From an uncultured Lachnospiraceae bacterium (GTDB taxonomy: Bacteria > Bacillota > Clostridia > Lachnospirales > Lachnospiraceae), in NCBI GenBank assembly GCA_947385425.1, contig CANDKY010000017.1:1-45402 (forward strand): a stretch of 45,402 nucleotides of DNA, in the 5' to 3' direction. Position numbers and translations under genes: made by a program. Below are positions 8,803-16,264 of this stretch, in pieces; position 1 is the stretch's first letter; every line of letters starts with the position of its first letter. Below the pieces are notes generated by a model. That model worked only from the letters and a program-made list of their open reading frames with translations. It did no database searches and was not told where the DNA came from.

Positions 8803-10026
8803 TTACTCCTTTCCAATATTCTTATCACATTTTTTCATTATTTCTAAATATTCCTTATATATAAATCCCGCATCCAATTTTACTGAAAAATGTGATTCTG
8901 CATAGTTCCTTGCTTTTTCTCCCATTTGCCCTAATAGTTCTGGATTATCTAACATAAAAACGATTTTACGTTTTAAATCCCGGATATCATTCCATTGATA
9001 CAATACCCCGTTCTCTTTTTCCATGACAATTTCCGGATTTGCTCCTGTATTTGATGCTATCACAGGCAGCCCTGCCATCATATACTCTGCCGTGACCCTG
9101 CCGAATGCTTCTGATTTTGAACACATAAAGCCACAGTCATAACGGCTTAAGCTACTTCCCATATCATTTCTGTAACCAAGAAGGTGTATGACTGATTCCA
9201 ACTTTAATTCTTTTATCATTCTATTCAACTTTCCGGTGTACGCCCTCGTCCCCCCGCCGATAATATCTATTGATAGTTTTGCCCTTTCCCTTTTTGTCAT
9301 CAATCTGCACGCCTGAATCACCTGGTACTGTCCCTTTGTTTCGCGCAGAGCGCCAAGCATAACAAATTTTATTTTTTTATCCCTTGCGTATTCCACTTTT
9401 TTCTTTGTATTTGTAACAACGCCATCATAAACCCTGCTAAACTTCCCTGCGTTTAGCCCCTTTTTTATCCAATGTCTCTGAACAATATCCGAGACTGCAA
9501 TAAATTTCCACGCCGATTCATTCATCAATTCTATATAGTTTCTTCTAAAGCTAAAACACTTGAAATCCTTGTCTCCAAATTCCCTTATATGCCATATCAA
9601 CGGCTTATTATATTTCAATGCCAGCATAGCCCCAAAATCTTCTCTCGAAGAATTTGAATGGATAATATCAATAGCCCCCATATCCATTTTCCTGCTTAAG
9701 CAAAATATCCCAAAACATCTTCCCAATAAATATTCCGTCCCTCTGATTATAAACTTAAAAGGCATTTTCCATTTTTCTTCCATAATACTTTGATAAAACG
9801 GTTCATACATTATCCGGTAAGTATGGCATCCCAACTGCCGGTAATAATCCGCCGCTTTAACTCTGGCAGGCAGTACAACACTGATCTCAACACCCTCACA
9901 ATATTCCAATAACCCGCTGATTAACTGCTTCATGGACTGTGATGCCCCATACTTACCATCCCCGTCAGAAATAAAAAGTATATGTATTTTCTGCTTTCTA
10001 CATTTTTTTCCAATATATCTTTTCAT
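8803..10026 (-). CDS. family 4 glycosyltransferase, operon 1
   Basis: 407 aa GT-B retaining glycosyltransferase. The N-terminal domain begins HILFISDGDGKYGASQSMK, whose GGAS-like loop is typical of GT4. The C-terminal domain has EAFGRVTAEYMMAGLPVIAS, the E-x7-E nucleotide-sugar motif. The gene overlaps the HAD gene by one base (TAATG), so the two are translationally coupled. It is closely paralogous to 23465-24637. It probably extends the lipid-linked repeat unit made by the phosphoglycosyl transferase at 11543. Confidence 0.92.
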   Translation of the reverse strand: MKRYIGKKCRKQKIHILFISDGDGKYGASQSMKQLISGLLEYCEGVEISVVLPARVKAADYYRQLGCHTYRIMYEPFYQSIMEEKWKMPFKFIIRGTEYLLGRCFGIFCLSRKMDMGAIDIIHSNSSREDFGAMLALKYNKPLIWHIREFGDKDFKCFSFRRNYIELMNESAWKFIAVSDIVQRHWIKKGLNAGKFSRVYDGVVTNTKKKVEYARDKKIKFVMLGALRETKGQYQVIQACRLMTKRERAKLSIDIIGGGTRAYTGKLNRMIKELKLESVIHLLGYRNDMGSSLSRYDCGFMCSKSEAFGRVTAEYMMAGLPVIASNTGANPEIVMEKENGVLYQWNDIRDLKRKIVFMLDNPELLGQMGEKARNYAESHFSVKLDAGFIYKEYLEIMKKCDKNIGKE

Positions 10027-10733
10027 TACCCCTGCTCCCCGCTAATCAGCAGTGCATAAATCCCCTTAAGCCGCGGAACTATATAATCACTTTTCACATT
10101 GTCGCCAATATGTAATATTCTTCCCTCAAAAAACAGATAATCTTTCCTGATTGCCTCATATAAATATCCGGTGGATTTACGCATATTACAGGAAGAAGAA
10201 AGATACAATTTCTCAAAATTTCTATATCCGCATCTATATAAAATCTGTTTTATTATCTTCTCATCCAGATACATATCAGAGGTAATTATAATCCTCTTCC
10301 CTCTCTTTAACGCCCTTTCATAAACCTCTTTCATCCGCGGGCTCGGACAGCAGACTGATAATTCCGCCTTTTCTTCTAATTCCAATAGTATTTTTTTATT
10401 ATTTTCCGAGACTCCGTCCATACAACGGAAAATATCCTTAAGGGTAATTTCACCGCTGCCTTTTCTTTTTCCTGCCTCCCTCTCTGCCTTTACCCTCTTT
10501 TCTTTATATCCGCATATATCAATTTCCGTCTGTCTAAGAAATTCCCGGTAAACCAGCCCGTGAATATCTTCCGGATTTTTCACCTTCCGCTTTACCAAAG
10601 TATCAAATATATCAAATGAAATAATTTCCGCCCGGCCGATTTCCCTTTCTATTTTATCTGTCTTAACTCCAAATATTTTCCCCAAAATGCATCTTATCTG
10701 CCTTTTTATCTTAACCCATGTCAGAACCTGCAT
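10026..10733 (-). CDS. HAD-family phosphatase, operon 1
   Basis: 235 aa. HAD motifs are visible: I at 41-45 (DIFDT, nucleophile and acid/base Asp), II at 151-152 (TS) and IV at 209-216 (IGDNVKSD). The helical cap lies between motifs I and II. It resembles the HAD proteins of polysaccharide clusters (COG5610-like). The gene overlaps the phosphoribosyltransferase gene by 23 bases and the same pair recurs in operon 2. That stable pairing suggests it removes the 5-phosphate left after phosphoribosyl transfer, as the phosphatase domain of Klebsiella ribofuranosyltransferases does. The specific substrate is inference. Confidence 0.82.
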   Translation of the reverse strand: MQVLTWVKIKRQIRCILGKIFGVKTDKIEREIGRAEIISFDIFDTLVKRKVKNPEDIHGLVYREFLRQTEIDICGYKEKRVKAEREAGKRKGSGEITLKDIFRCMDGVSENNKKILLELEEKAELSVCCPSPRMKEVYERALKRGKRIIITSDMYLDEKIIKQILYRCGYRNFEKLYLSSSCNMRKSTGYLYEAIRKDYLFFEGRILHIGDNVKSDYIVPRLKGIYALLISGEQG

Positions 10734-11391
10734 CTTTATTTTCCCTGCACTGCTTCCTTTCCTTTTGACCTATCCAAATCTCGTACTGCTTTAAAAACAT
10801 ATCATATTGAGGTGACTTCCGTGAAGTTGCCGTCAAAACAAGCATATTCCTATATCTGTAATAATCAACACTCACCCTCTTACGGCTATAGTCAATAACC
10901 GCATAACTGGCTGTCCTGACTACCGCGCTGGGAAAGTTTTTCCTGACAATTTTATATACACATTGCAATGTCAACCCGGTATCTACAGAATCATCAACAA
11001 TCAGTATTTTCTCATGCGGATTTCTGTTTTCTTCTTTATACCTTGCAGAAAGTTCCACATTCCGTTCCTCTTTTTTTTCATTAAACTTATACATCAAAGG
11101 CATTTTCAAAATTTTCATTACAACCTTCTCCGGTATAATCCCAATAACCGTTTTAAGCTTATCCTTTATCTCACTGGCAGGACGGCTCACAAGAATATCC
11201 GCCATTTCACAGCCAAAATATTCAGCTATCGGTTTCGCAAACAGGAACCCGCTTTTTGCTATAAAAACAACCAGATCCGGCTGATATGTCTTTTCAATTT
11301 CCACAGCCCAACTTTTGCAATCACTGATTATACTGTCCATAGACCGTCTGCTTGTCTCTATGTGTATGGCATTTTCCCCTGCTGTTTTCAT
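10711..11391 (-). CDS. phosphoribosyltransferase-domain protein, operon 1
   Basis: 226 aa type I phosphoribosyltransferase fold. The PRPP-binding loop is ILIVDDSVDTGLTL at 129-142, with two adjacent acidic residues and the DTGLT phosphate loop, and VVFIAKSGFLFA at 41-52 matches the PPi-loop strand. It is not a close match to any purine or pyrimidine salvage enzyme I recognise. In an exopolysaccharide operon and overlapping a HAD phosphatase gene, it is best read as transferring 5-phosphoribose from PRPP to a glycan. AAGGTGA lies five bases before the ATG, and the same start context is kept in the paralogue at 25497. Confidence 0.8.
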   Translation of the reverse strand: MKTAGENAIHIETSRRSMDSIISDCKSWAVEIEKTYQPDLVVFIAKSGFLFAKPIAEYFGCEMADILVSRPASEIKDKLKTVIGIIPEKVVMKILKMPLMYKFNEKKEERNVELSARYKEENRNPHEKILIVDDSVDTGLTLQCVYKIVRKNFPSAVVRTASYAVIDYSRKRVSVDYYRYRNMLVLTATSRKSPQYDMFLKQYEIWIGQKERKQCRENKDAGSDMG

Positions 11392-11542
11392 TCTATCACC
11401 TTAAACTCTCATCTGTTTCCTTCTTACATTACCGTATATAAAACCGTTTCATGCTCCCGCTTGGTATGATGCCTGACATACAGCCTGTATTCCGGCACTA
11501 AGCTATGAATATACCGCGCTATCCGTATCAAAATTATCATAA

Positions 11543-12229
11543 CTAATACGCCCCATCCCCCTGAAAAACCACCGGGATTGTCTTAAGGATCATTTTAACA
11601 TCCGTCAGCATCCCCATATCCTCTATGTACTTCAGATCCAGCTCCACCCATTCTTCCCATTTGATATCCGCCCTGCCGCTTATCTGCCAGTAACAGGTAA
11701 GCCCGGGCTTCACGATCAGCCTCTGCCTCTCATACTCGTTGCACTCTTCCATCTGGAAGGTCAGTATCGGTCTGGGGCCTACGATACTCATATCCCCTTT
11801 TAATATATTAATAAGCTGGGGCAGTTCGTCTATGCTGTACTTCCTTATAAACTTCCCCACCCGGGTAATCCTCGGATCGTCCTTGATCTTAAAGGCATGT
11901 CCCGACTGCTCGTTCTTTTTCACCATCTCTGCAAACTTTTTATCTGCCCCCTTATACATGCTGCGGAACTTGTACATGTCAAAAGGCTGCATATCCCTGC
12001 CCGCCCTGGGCTGGACGAAGAACACCGGCCCCCCATCCTCCAGCAGGATGGCAATGGCCGTAACCAGAAAGACAGGCGACAGGACAGCCAGCGCAAAAGA
12101 CGACGCCACAATGTCAAACAGGCGTTTCGATGCTTTATAAAGCGCAGGCTTCTCCGCATATAAATCCCTGTAGCCCATAATACTGTTCTTACGGAATATC
12201 CGTTCCACATCCCTGGTCAATGAATCCAT
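11543..12229 (-). CDS. phosphoglycosyl transferase (initiating sugar transferase), operon 1
   Basis: 228 aa. One hydrophobic re-entrant or membrane segment (about 38-64) is followed by the bacterial sugar transferase domain: MYKFRSM, DELPQLINILKGDMSIVGPRP split over 133-153, and KPGLTCYWQISGR. This is the minimal monotopic class (as PglC or the WbaP C-terminus), which moves phospho-sugar from a UDP-sugar to undecaprenyl phosphate and so starts repeat-unit synthesis. A good AAGGAG lies before the ATG. Unlike the five genes downstream it is GC-rich, whereas its paralogue at 26272 is AT-rich among GC-rich neighbours. Confidence 0.93.
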   Translation of the reverse strand: MDSLTRDVERIFRKNSIMGYRDLYAEKPALYKASKRLFDIVASSFALAVLSPVFLVTAIAILLEDGGPVFFVQPRAGRDMQPFDMYKFRSMYKGADKKFAEMVKKNEQSGHAFKIKDDPRITRVGKFIRKYSIDELPQLINILKGDMSIVGPRPILTFQMEECNEYERQRLIVKPGLTCYWQISGRADIKWEEWVELDLKYIEDMGMLTDVKMILKTIPVVFQGDGAY

Positions 12230-12647
12230 CTTTTCTTCTCCTTTTCCCCTCCGGGCGCATCCTTAAAATGTTTTCGCCATAACCTGTATTCTGCATCCCT
12301 CCGGAACCTGCAGGCCCTTTGCGGCCTTCCCAAATTATTATCTGAAACCCCGGCATTATCTGCTGCCTGCATTTCCGGATTCCCATATTTTCAACATTTT
12401 TCGCTTTTTCATCTTTACTTTTTCATTCTTCTTTATATCTTCCTGCCGCCCGCTTTTATGGTTCCCCATACTTTACGGGTTCCCCGTTCCCGGACGCACA
12501 GTCCCGGGATTTCTCCCGGCATTGCCGCCTGCCCGCCAGAGTTTTGGCGGTGCTTCCTTATCACGGAGCTCCCTCCGTTTCTGCCGCCTGCCGGGGTTTC
12601 AGGGACATAACCGGTTTTGTCCGCAGGCTTCTGTAATTTTAACCATT
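12230..12647. other. 418-base spacer, no gene seen
   Basis: I see no convincing coding region here; the open frames are proline- or arginine-rich and have no ribosome-binding sites. It is not obviously alignable to the equivalent spacer of operon 2 (26959-27253). It separates element A from the sugar transferase, and an internal promoter cannot be excluded. Confidence 0.4.
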
Positions 12648-12758
12648 TATGATTATTTGCGTTCTGCCGCCCCACGTTTCCACGGGGCGGCAGAACAACC
12701 ACATGTTGGGAATCAATATTAACGGGTTAACCCGCCGGTTCATCATGCATGATTAAAT
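12648..12758 (-). ncRNA. conserved structured element A, copy 1
   Basis: Begins about 36 bases after the SPKTG gene stop. Read in the operon direction it has a 12-bp palindrome ATCATGCATGAT (12742-12753), a second palindrome CGGGTTAACCCG (12723-12734), then a 36-base hairpin (12661-12696). The hairpin stem starts GTTCTGCCGCCCC and is capped by a GAAA tetraloop. A nearly identical element occurs at 27254-27370, where one base pair is lost and the loop is GTAA, still a GNRA loop. No T-run follows, so it is not a simple terminator. Its position inside an exopolysaccharide operon before the glycan genes recalls antitermination elements such as EAR; that role is inference. Confidence 0.6.
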
Positions 12759-12793
12759 ATTCTTTTCCAATATGACTTCCTTATCCCCCTCGG

Positions 12794-13861
12794 TTATTCC
12801 CCGGTCTTAGGGGAAACTGCAGGGTTCGAAGGCGCTGCCGGCACGCCTGTAACGGTAGGCGCTGCCCCTGTTTTGGCAAGGCTTGCAGACGCTGCTGCTT
12901 TCGCGGCGTCTTCCGCTTCCGCGGCTTCCTTATCCAGCAGACCGTAATCCGTCGATTTATCATAGTCATCGCTGCCGCCGTTGTCTTCCTGTACAGGTGT
13001 CTCCACTGCCGCCTTCTCCGCCTTAACGACAAATACCGGTGAGAAGGAATCGAACGTTGCTACAACAATGCCATCCGCAGTAACCTGCGCCGGGAGTGTC
13101 TCCCATCCCCTTGTTGAATGGTAATGGAGCACATAATATACATACCTGGAAGGATCCGGCTTTTCCGTTGCCATAGGTATCGTTACCTGTACGCTGCCGC
13201 CTGCCGCGTCAAGCTCTTCCTGCGGTATGCTGATATCCATGGACGCCGCGAACTCAATGTTTGCCTCTGTTTTCCCATCGGTTGTCTCTGTTGTCTTTAT
13301 GTTCAGCCCCAATGTGCCTGCCATTGCTTCCGCTGCCGCTTTTGCTACGGACTGGGCCGCCGCCGCTACCGGGGTAACCGTTATCGTCACATTTTTGTCA
13401 GCCTTTATTTCTTCCTTTTTCACGGCTTCAAACTGGGCCTGGGAATCCTTCCGGAGTTCTGCCTTCGTTTCCTCTGTTGCGGTTTCCTCAAATTTCTCTG
13501 CATCGACCTTTACTTCTTCTTTTACAGAGTCATCCAGCGTAACCTTTCCTGCAAGCGCCTTGTCCAGGACAGCCTGCTCCGCTTCGTTCTCCGCTTTCAC
13601 TGCGTTATTTTTGATATCCTCGATCGCGCTTGCGCCGATCTCGCCGTCAGCCGTTACCTCCGTATAAACTACATTCCCCGCTTCGTCAGTCCCCGTTTTG
13701 ATATCCTGGCCATCCTCCGTTTTTCCCTCTTCGATCGGCCCTACAACCGGGAAATCAGCAGATCCCGCACCGGGAGATGGGGCTGCGCTGACAGGTACAC
13801 CGGCCATAAGGGTTATTGCCATTCCAAGCGCCAGTGCACTATAAAGCTTTTTTCTTTTCAT
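12794..13861 (-). CDS. secreted SPKTG-ending surface protein, operon 1
   Basis: 355 aa with a clear Sec signal (MKRKKLYSALALG..., cleavage near VSA-A, about 26). The middle is Ala/Glu/Lys-rich; about residues 240-285 form a compact domain including YVLHYHSTRGWETLPA, shared with the paralogue at 27408. The last 60 residues (KSTDYGLLDKEAAEA... to the end) are the best conserved part and finish SPKTG-E at 350-355. SPKTG fits the (S/P)PxTG motif known for Clostridioides difficile sortase B, but no hydrophobic helix or basic tail follows. The sortase and LCP genes lie just upstream. AAGGAG precedes the ATG. Its function is not known; it may be the protein acceptor or carrier of the polymer. Confidence 0.8.
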   Translation of the reverse strand: MKRKKLYSALALGMAITLMAGVPVSAAPSPGAGSADFPVVGPIEEGKTEDGQDIKTGTDEAGNVVYTEVTADGEIGASAIEDIKNNAVKAENEAEQAVLDKALAGKVTLDDSVKEEVKVDAEKFEETATEETKAELRKDSQAQFEAVKKEEIKADKNVTITVTPVAAAAQSVAKAAAEAMAGTLGLNIKTTETTDGKTEANIEFAASMDISIPQEELDAAGGSVQVTIPMATEKPDPSRYVYYVLHYHSTRGWETLPAQVTADGIVVATFDSFSPVFVVKAEKAAVETPVQEDNGGSDDYDKSTDYGLLDKEAAEAEDAAKAAASASLAKTGAAPTVTGVPAAPSNPAVSPKTGE

Positions 13862-13886
13862 TTTCTTTCTCCTTTCCCCAAAATTT

Positions 13887-13922
13887 CATGTGGTTATATC
13901 AAGCCTTTCGGCCTAATACCTG
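13887..13922 (-). promoter_or_regulatory. conserved 36-base element B, copy 1
   Basis: The 36 bases are identical to 28673-28708 although the flanking spacer differs. Read in the operon direction it contains TTAGGCCGAAAGGCTTGA, a short stem with a GAAA loop, then ATAACCACATG. It lies between the LCP stop and the ribosome-binding site of the SPKTG gene, so it is in the mRNA just ahead of that gene. It may control translation or stability. Confidence 0.55.
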
Positions 13923-13979
13923 CTCCATACCGCCTGCCTTCCCAGGCCTTCTCTTTCTGTGCGTACCGCCCTGGCACGG

Positions 13980-15056
13980 TCACTCCTCCGCTTCCTCATA
14001 AAACACATCCAGTATCAGTTCATAAAGGGCGGTTTCATTTACGTAAAATTCTTCATAAACCTCCCCCTGGACAGTCTCGCCTTCCAGTGAATACATATTC
14101 CCCTCATCAAAACGGTATCCCGATATCTGGGCTGCCAGGTAGCCTGCTTCATCTATCGAAATGTCCGTCACCATATACCGGCTTAACGTATTGTATAATG
14201 TCACAGGAAGCGTAATATCTTCTTTCAGGGCTTTTACAGCCGCAGCCGCATAGGCCGTCAGATATTGTTTCTGCCGTTCCAGCCGCGCGCCGGCACTGTT
14301 AAATTCCGCCGTATCCCTGTAATGCAGGTAATAATAGGCATCCATCCCTTCCAGGTGTACCGCTTCCCCCTTCTTTATATGAAAATTCCGGAAATCCATA
14401 TCCTCCAGCGCATCCACTTCCACCCCTCCCACAGCATCGTTAATGAGCGGGATTGCCCCCATATTAATGGAACAATAACCATGGATCGGCAGATTGTAAA
14501 ACAGTTTCGACACCGCATCCCGGCTGCGCTCACAACTCACGGCTGCCCCGTCCCCATAGCCATGCTGCAGGGTAATCTGCGCTGTGCCGGTGCCCTCGTA
14601 CTCCCCTTCTTTGCCGTACACCTCTATCTCAGCCATGGTATCCCTCGGGATGCCAATCACATTGATTTCCTTCGTATGCGGATCCAGCGCCAGGAGGAAT
14701 ATTGCATCCGACTGCCCGCCGTCCACGCCGTTTTTTGCCGGCGCCACTTCTGTCATTTTATCTATCCCCAGGAAAAGGAATGTCAGCATATCCTCATTGT
14801 ACTGGTAATGGATCCCCTGGTAACGGACATCTCCTTCCTTCCAGTCCCCGGGCTGTTCCATATCCTCCGCCGTTTCCGCCAGATCCGACTGGGACATAAT
14901 CATCTGACCGCCCCCGTACCCGCCGTAAAGCCGGTTCCTGCCCGATACCTGCACCGCCAGGAAAGTAACGGTACCAATGACGGCAAGTACCCCGAATACA
15001 ATAACCGCCCTTATTACAACACGTGCAATATGGTTTTTTCCCGGCCTAATTTTCAT
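13980..15056 (-). CDS. LytR-CpsA-Psr (LCP) glycan ligase, operon 1
   Basis: 358 aa. One N-terminal membrane helix (about 12-36) is followed by an extracytoplasmic LCP domain: FLFLGIDK, GGQSDAIFLL, IGIPRDT (with the conserved Arg), a QITLQHGYGDG segment and INMGAIPLINDAVGGV. LCP proteins transfer lipid-linked glycans to peptidoglycan, or in some Actinobacteria to proteins. The start overlaps the sortase stop by 11 bases, so the two are coupled. It would attach the polymer made by this operon; whether the acceptor is peptidoglycan or the SPKTG protein is open. Confidence 0.92.
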   Translation of the reverse strand: MKIRPGKNHIARVVIRAVIVFGVLAVIGTVTFLAVQVSGRNRLYGGYGGGQMIMSQSDLAETAEDMEQPGDWKEGDVRYQGIHYQYNEDMLTFLFLGIDKMTEVAPAKNGVDGGQSDAIFLLALDPHTKEINVIGIPRDTMAEIEVYGKEGEYEGTGTAQITLQHGYGDGAAVSCERSRDAVSKLFYNLPIHGYCSINMGAIPLINDAVGGVEVDALEDMDFRNFHIKKGEAVHLEGMDAYYYLHYRDTAEFNSAGARLERQKQYLTAYAAAAVKALKEDITLPVTLYNTLSRYMVTDISIDEAGYLAAQISGYRFDEGNMYSLEGETVQGEVYEEFYVNETALYELILDVFYEEAEE

Positions 15057-15921
15057 TCAGCAGCACCCCTTGTACCAGATAGCGCCTGTCCGGTTTATCC
15101 GCCATACATGTAGACAGGATCAGGATGTTATCATCCGTCGTCACTTCCACATCTTCCGCACGGTTGCAGTTCATGCCGCGCACGCCCGCCATTTTCTCCA
15201 AGATCCATCCAAACTCCTCTTCCCGCGTGTAATCCCGGCGGTACAGCAGGTGTTCATTGCCGTATTCCAGGGACGCAAAAACCCGGTATACCAAAAGCCT
15301 TTCCGGGGTGTAAACATATATGTACGGATGCCCGGCAAAATATTCGCTGTCCTCATACTTGTGCAGGCCCGCAAACATCGTCCCGTTCTTCATGTTATGC
15401 CCGTACATCACGGTAAGCGGATCCAGGAAATTCCTCCTGTTATAACTCTCCGTATAAATGCAGCCCGGATAACCGTAACTGCCGTCCAGGTTATGGTTCA
15501 GGTAATAATAATTATCAATGGGATGCTGGAGCACCGGGTAGTCAATCTTTGTGTCCGGGATATAAACCCATGCGTAAATATCGCCGTTCACATCCTCCTG
15601 CAGTTTTGCAAAATCCACTTCCTTTTCCGGTATCGGGACACCCATATCCGCAAGGGCCTGCAGTTCCTCCGGCAGCTCCGTCCCCGCCTCCTCCGGCTCT
15701 TCTTCCTCTTCCGTTTCCATGTCCGTGGCTTCCCCGCCGCCCCCGTCGCTGTCCTCCGCGGCAGCCTGCTGCTCCACGGCCTGCCTTTCCCCTTCCGCCG
15801 GCTGCCCTTCCCCTTTGCCGCCCCCGCATGCGGCCAGCCCTATAACTGCCGCCATCAAAAGCGCCGCCGCAGGAACCTTCCGCATCCAGCCGTCTATTTC
15901 CCCTGGGTTCCATCCCTTCAT
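15046..15921 (-). CDS. class B-like sortase with lipoprotein signal, operon 1
   Basis: 291 aa from the ATG at 15921, the start that aligns with the operon 2 copy. Residues 13-32 form a lipoprotein signal (RKVPAAALLMAAVIGLAAC) with LAAC lipobox and Cys32. An acidic linker (about 33-90) follows, then a sortase domain with His175 (GHNM), catalytic Cys272 (ILSTC) and Arg279/280. YAWVYIPDTKIDYPVLQ is typical of class B sortases. Most sortases are anchored by an uncleaved helix, so lipid anchoring is unusual; the second copy shares it. It is the first gene of operon 1. The likely substrate is the SPKTG protein two genes on. Confidence 0.88.
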   Translation of the reverse strand: MKGWNPGEIDGWMRKVPAAALLMAAVIGLAACGGGKGEGQPAEGERQAVEQQAAAEDSDGGGGEATDMETEEEEEPEEAGTELPEELQALADMGVPIPEKEVDFAKLQEDVNGDIYAWVYIPDTKIDYPVLQHPIDNYYYLNHNLDGSYGYPGCIYTESYNRRNFLDPLTVMYGHNMKNGTMFAGLHKYEDSEYFAGHPYIYVYTPERLLVYRVFASLEYGNEHLLYRRDYTREEEFGWILEKMAGVRGMNCNRAEDVEVTTDDNILILSTCMADKPDRRYLVQGVLLNEN

Positions 15922-15964
15922 ATATAAAACAACCTTCTTTCTGTCTTCTTCTATTCTCTCCTGC

Positions 15965-16054
15965 CGTTTTCCCATAATGCCCGGGAGCCGGATTTTCGTC
16001 TCGAACCGGTAAAAAGCCATTACATGCGTTTTCCCATAATGCCGGGAGCCGGAT
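15965..16054. repeat. pair of 28/29-base direct repeats in the sortase leader
   Basis: CGTTTTCCCATAATGCC followed by GGGAGCCGGAT occurs at 15965-15993 and, one base shorter, at 16027-16054. The pair lies between the left inverted repeat and the sortase start. It contributes to a leader of about 250 bases in operon 1, against about 50 bases in operon 2. Confidence 0.7.
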
Positions 16055-16175
16055 GTATACCCGGGCTGTAAGAAACTTATAAACAATTTCTTGCGCACTA
16101 TCCTTTTTGATGCAAAACCCCTCCCTTACAGCAAAACCGTTTATTTACAGCCTGTACGCAAGCCGACATTTTCCT

Positions 16176-16200
16176 TCGTAAAATATCCAATTCTACGAAA
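16176..16200 (+). repeat. left inverted repeat of invertible promoter 1
   Basis: 25 bases: TTCGTA, a 13-base core containing ATATCCAAT, then TACGAA. It matches the reverse complement of 16540-16564 at 23 of 25 positions. The site is itself nearly symmetric (arms of about 11 bases around TCC), as expected for a site-specific recombinase core. Confidence 0.85.
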
Positions 16201-16264
16201 ATTCGACATACGGATCCCGCAAAGCACCATAAATACGGCTTTCCCGGCATCCCGCGTCCGCCCC

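Noticed and set aside
12661-12696. Element A hairpin as an ordinary intrinsic terminator
   Set aside because: No T-run follows on the minus strand, and the genes beyond it appear to belong to the same operon.
12433-12702. 89-residue minus-strand open frame in the element A spacer
   Set aside because: It begins inside the conserved hairpin, has no ribosome-binding site, and the homologous spacer in operon 2 keeps no such frame.
13227-13667. Long plus-strand frames opposite the SPKTG and LCP genes
   Set aside because: They mirror high-GC codon use of the real minus-strand genes and lack starts with ribosome-binding sites.
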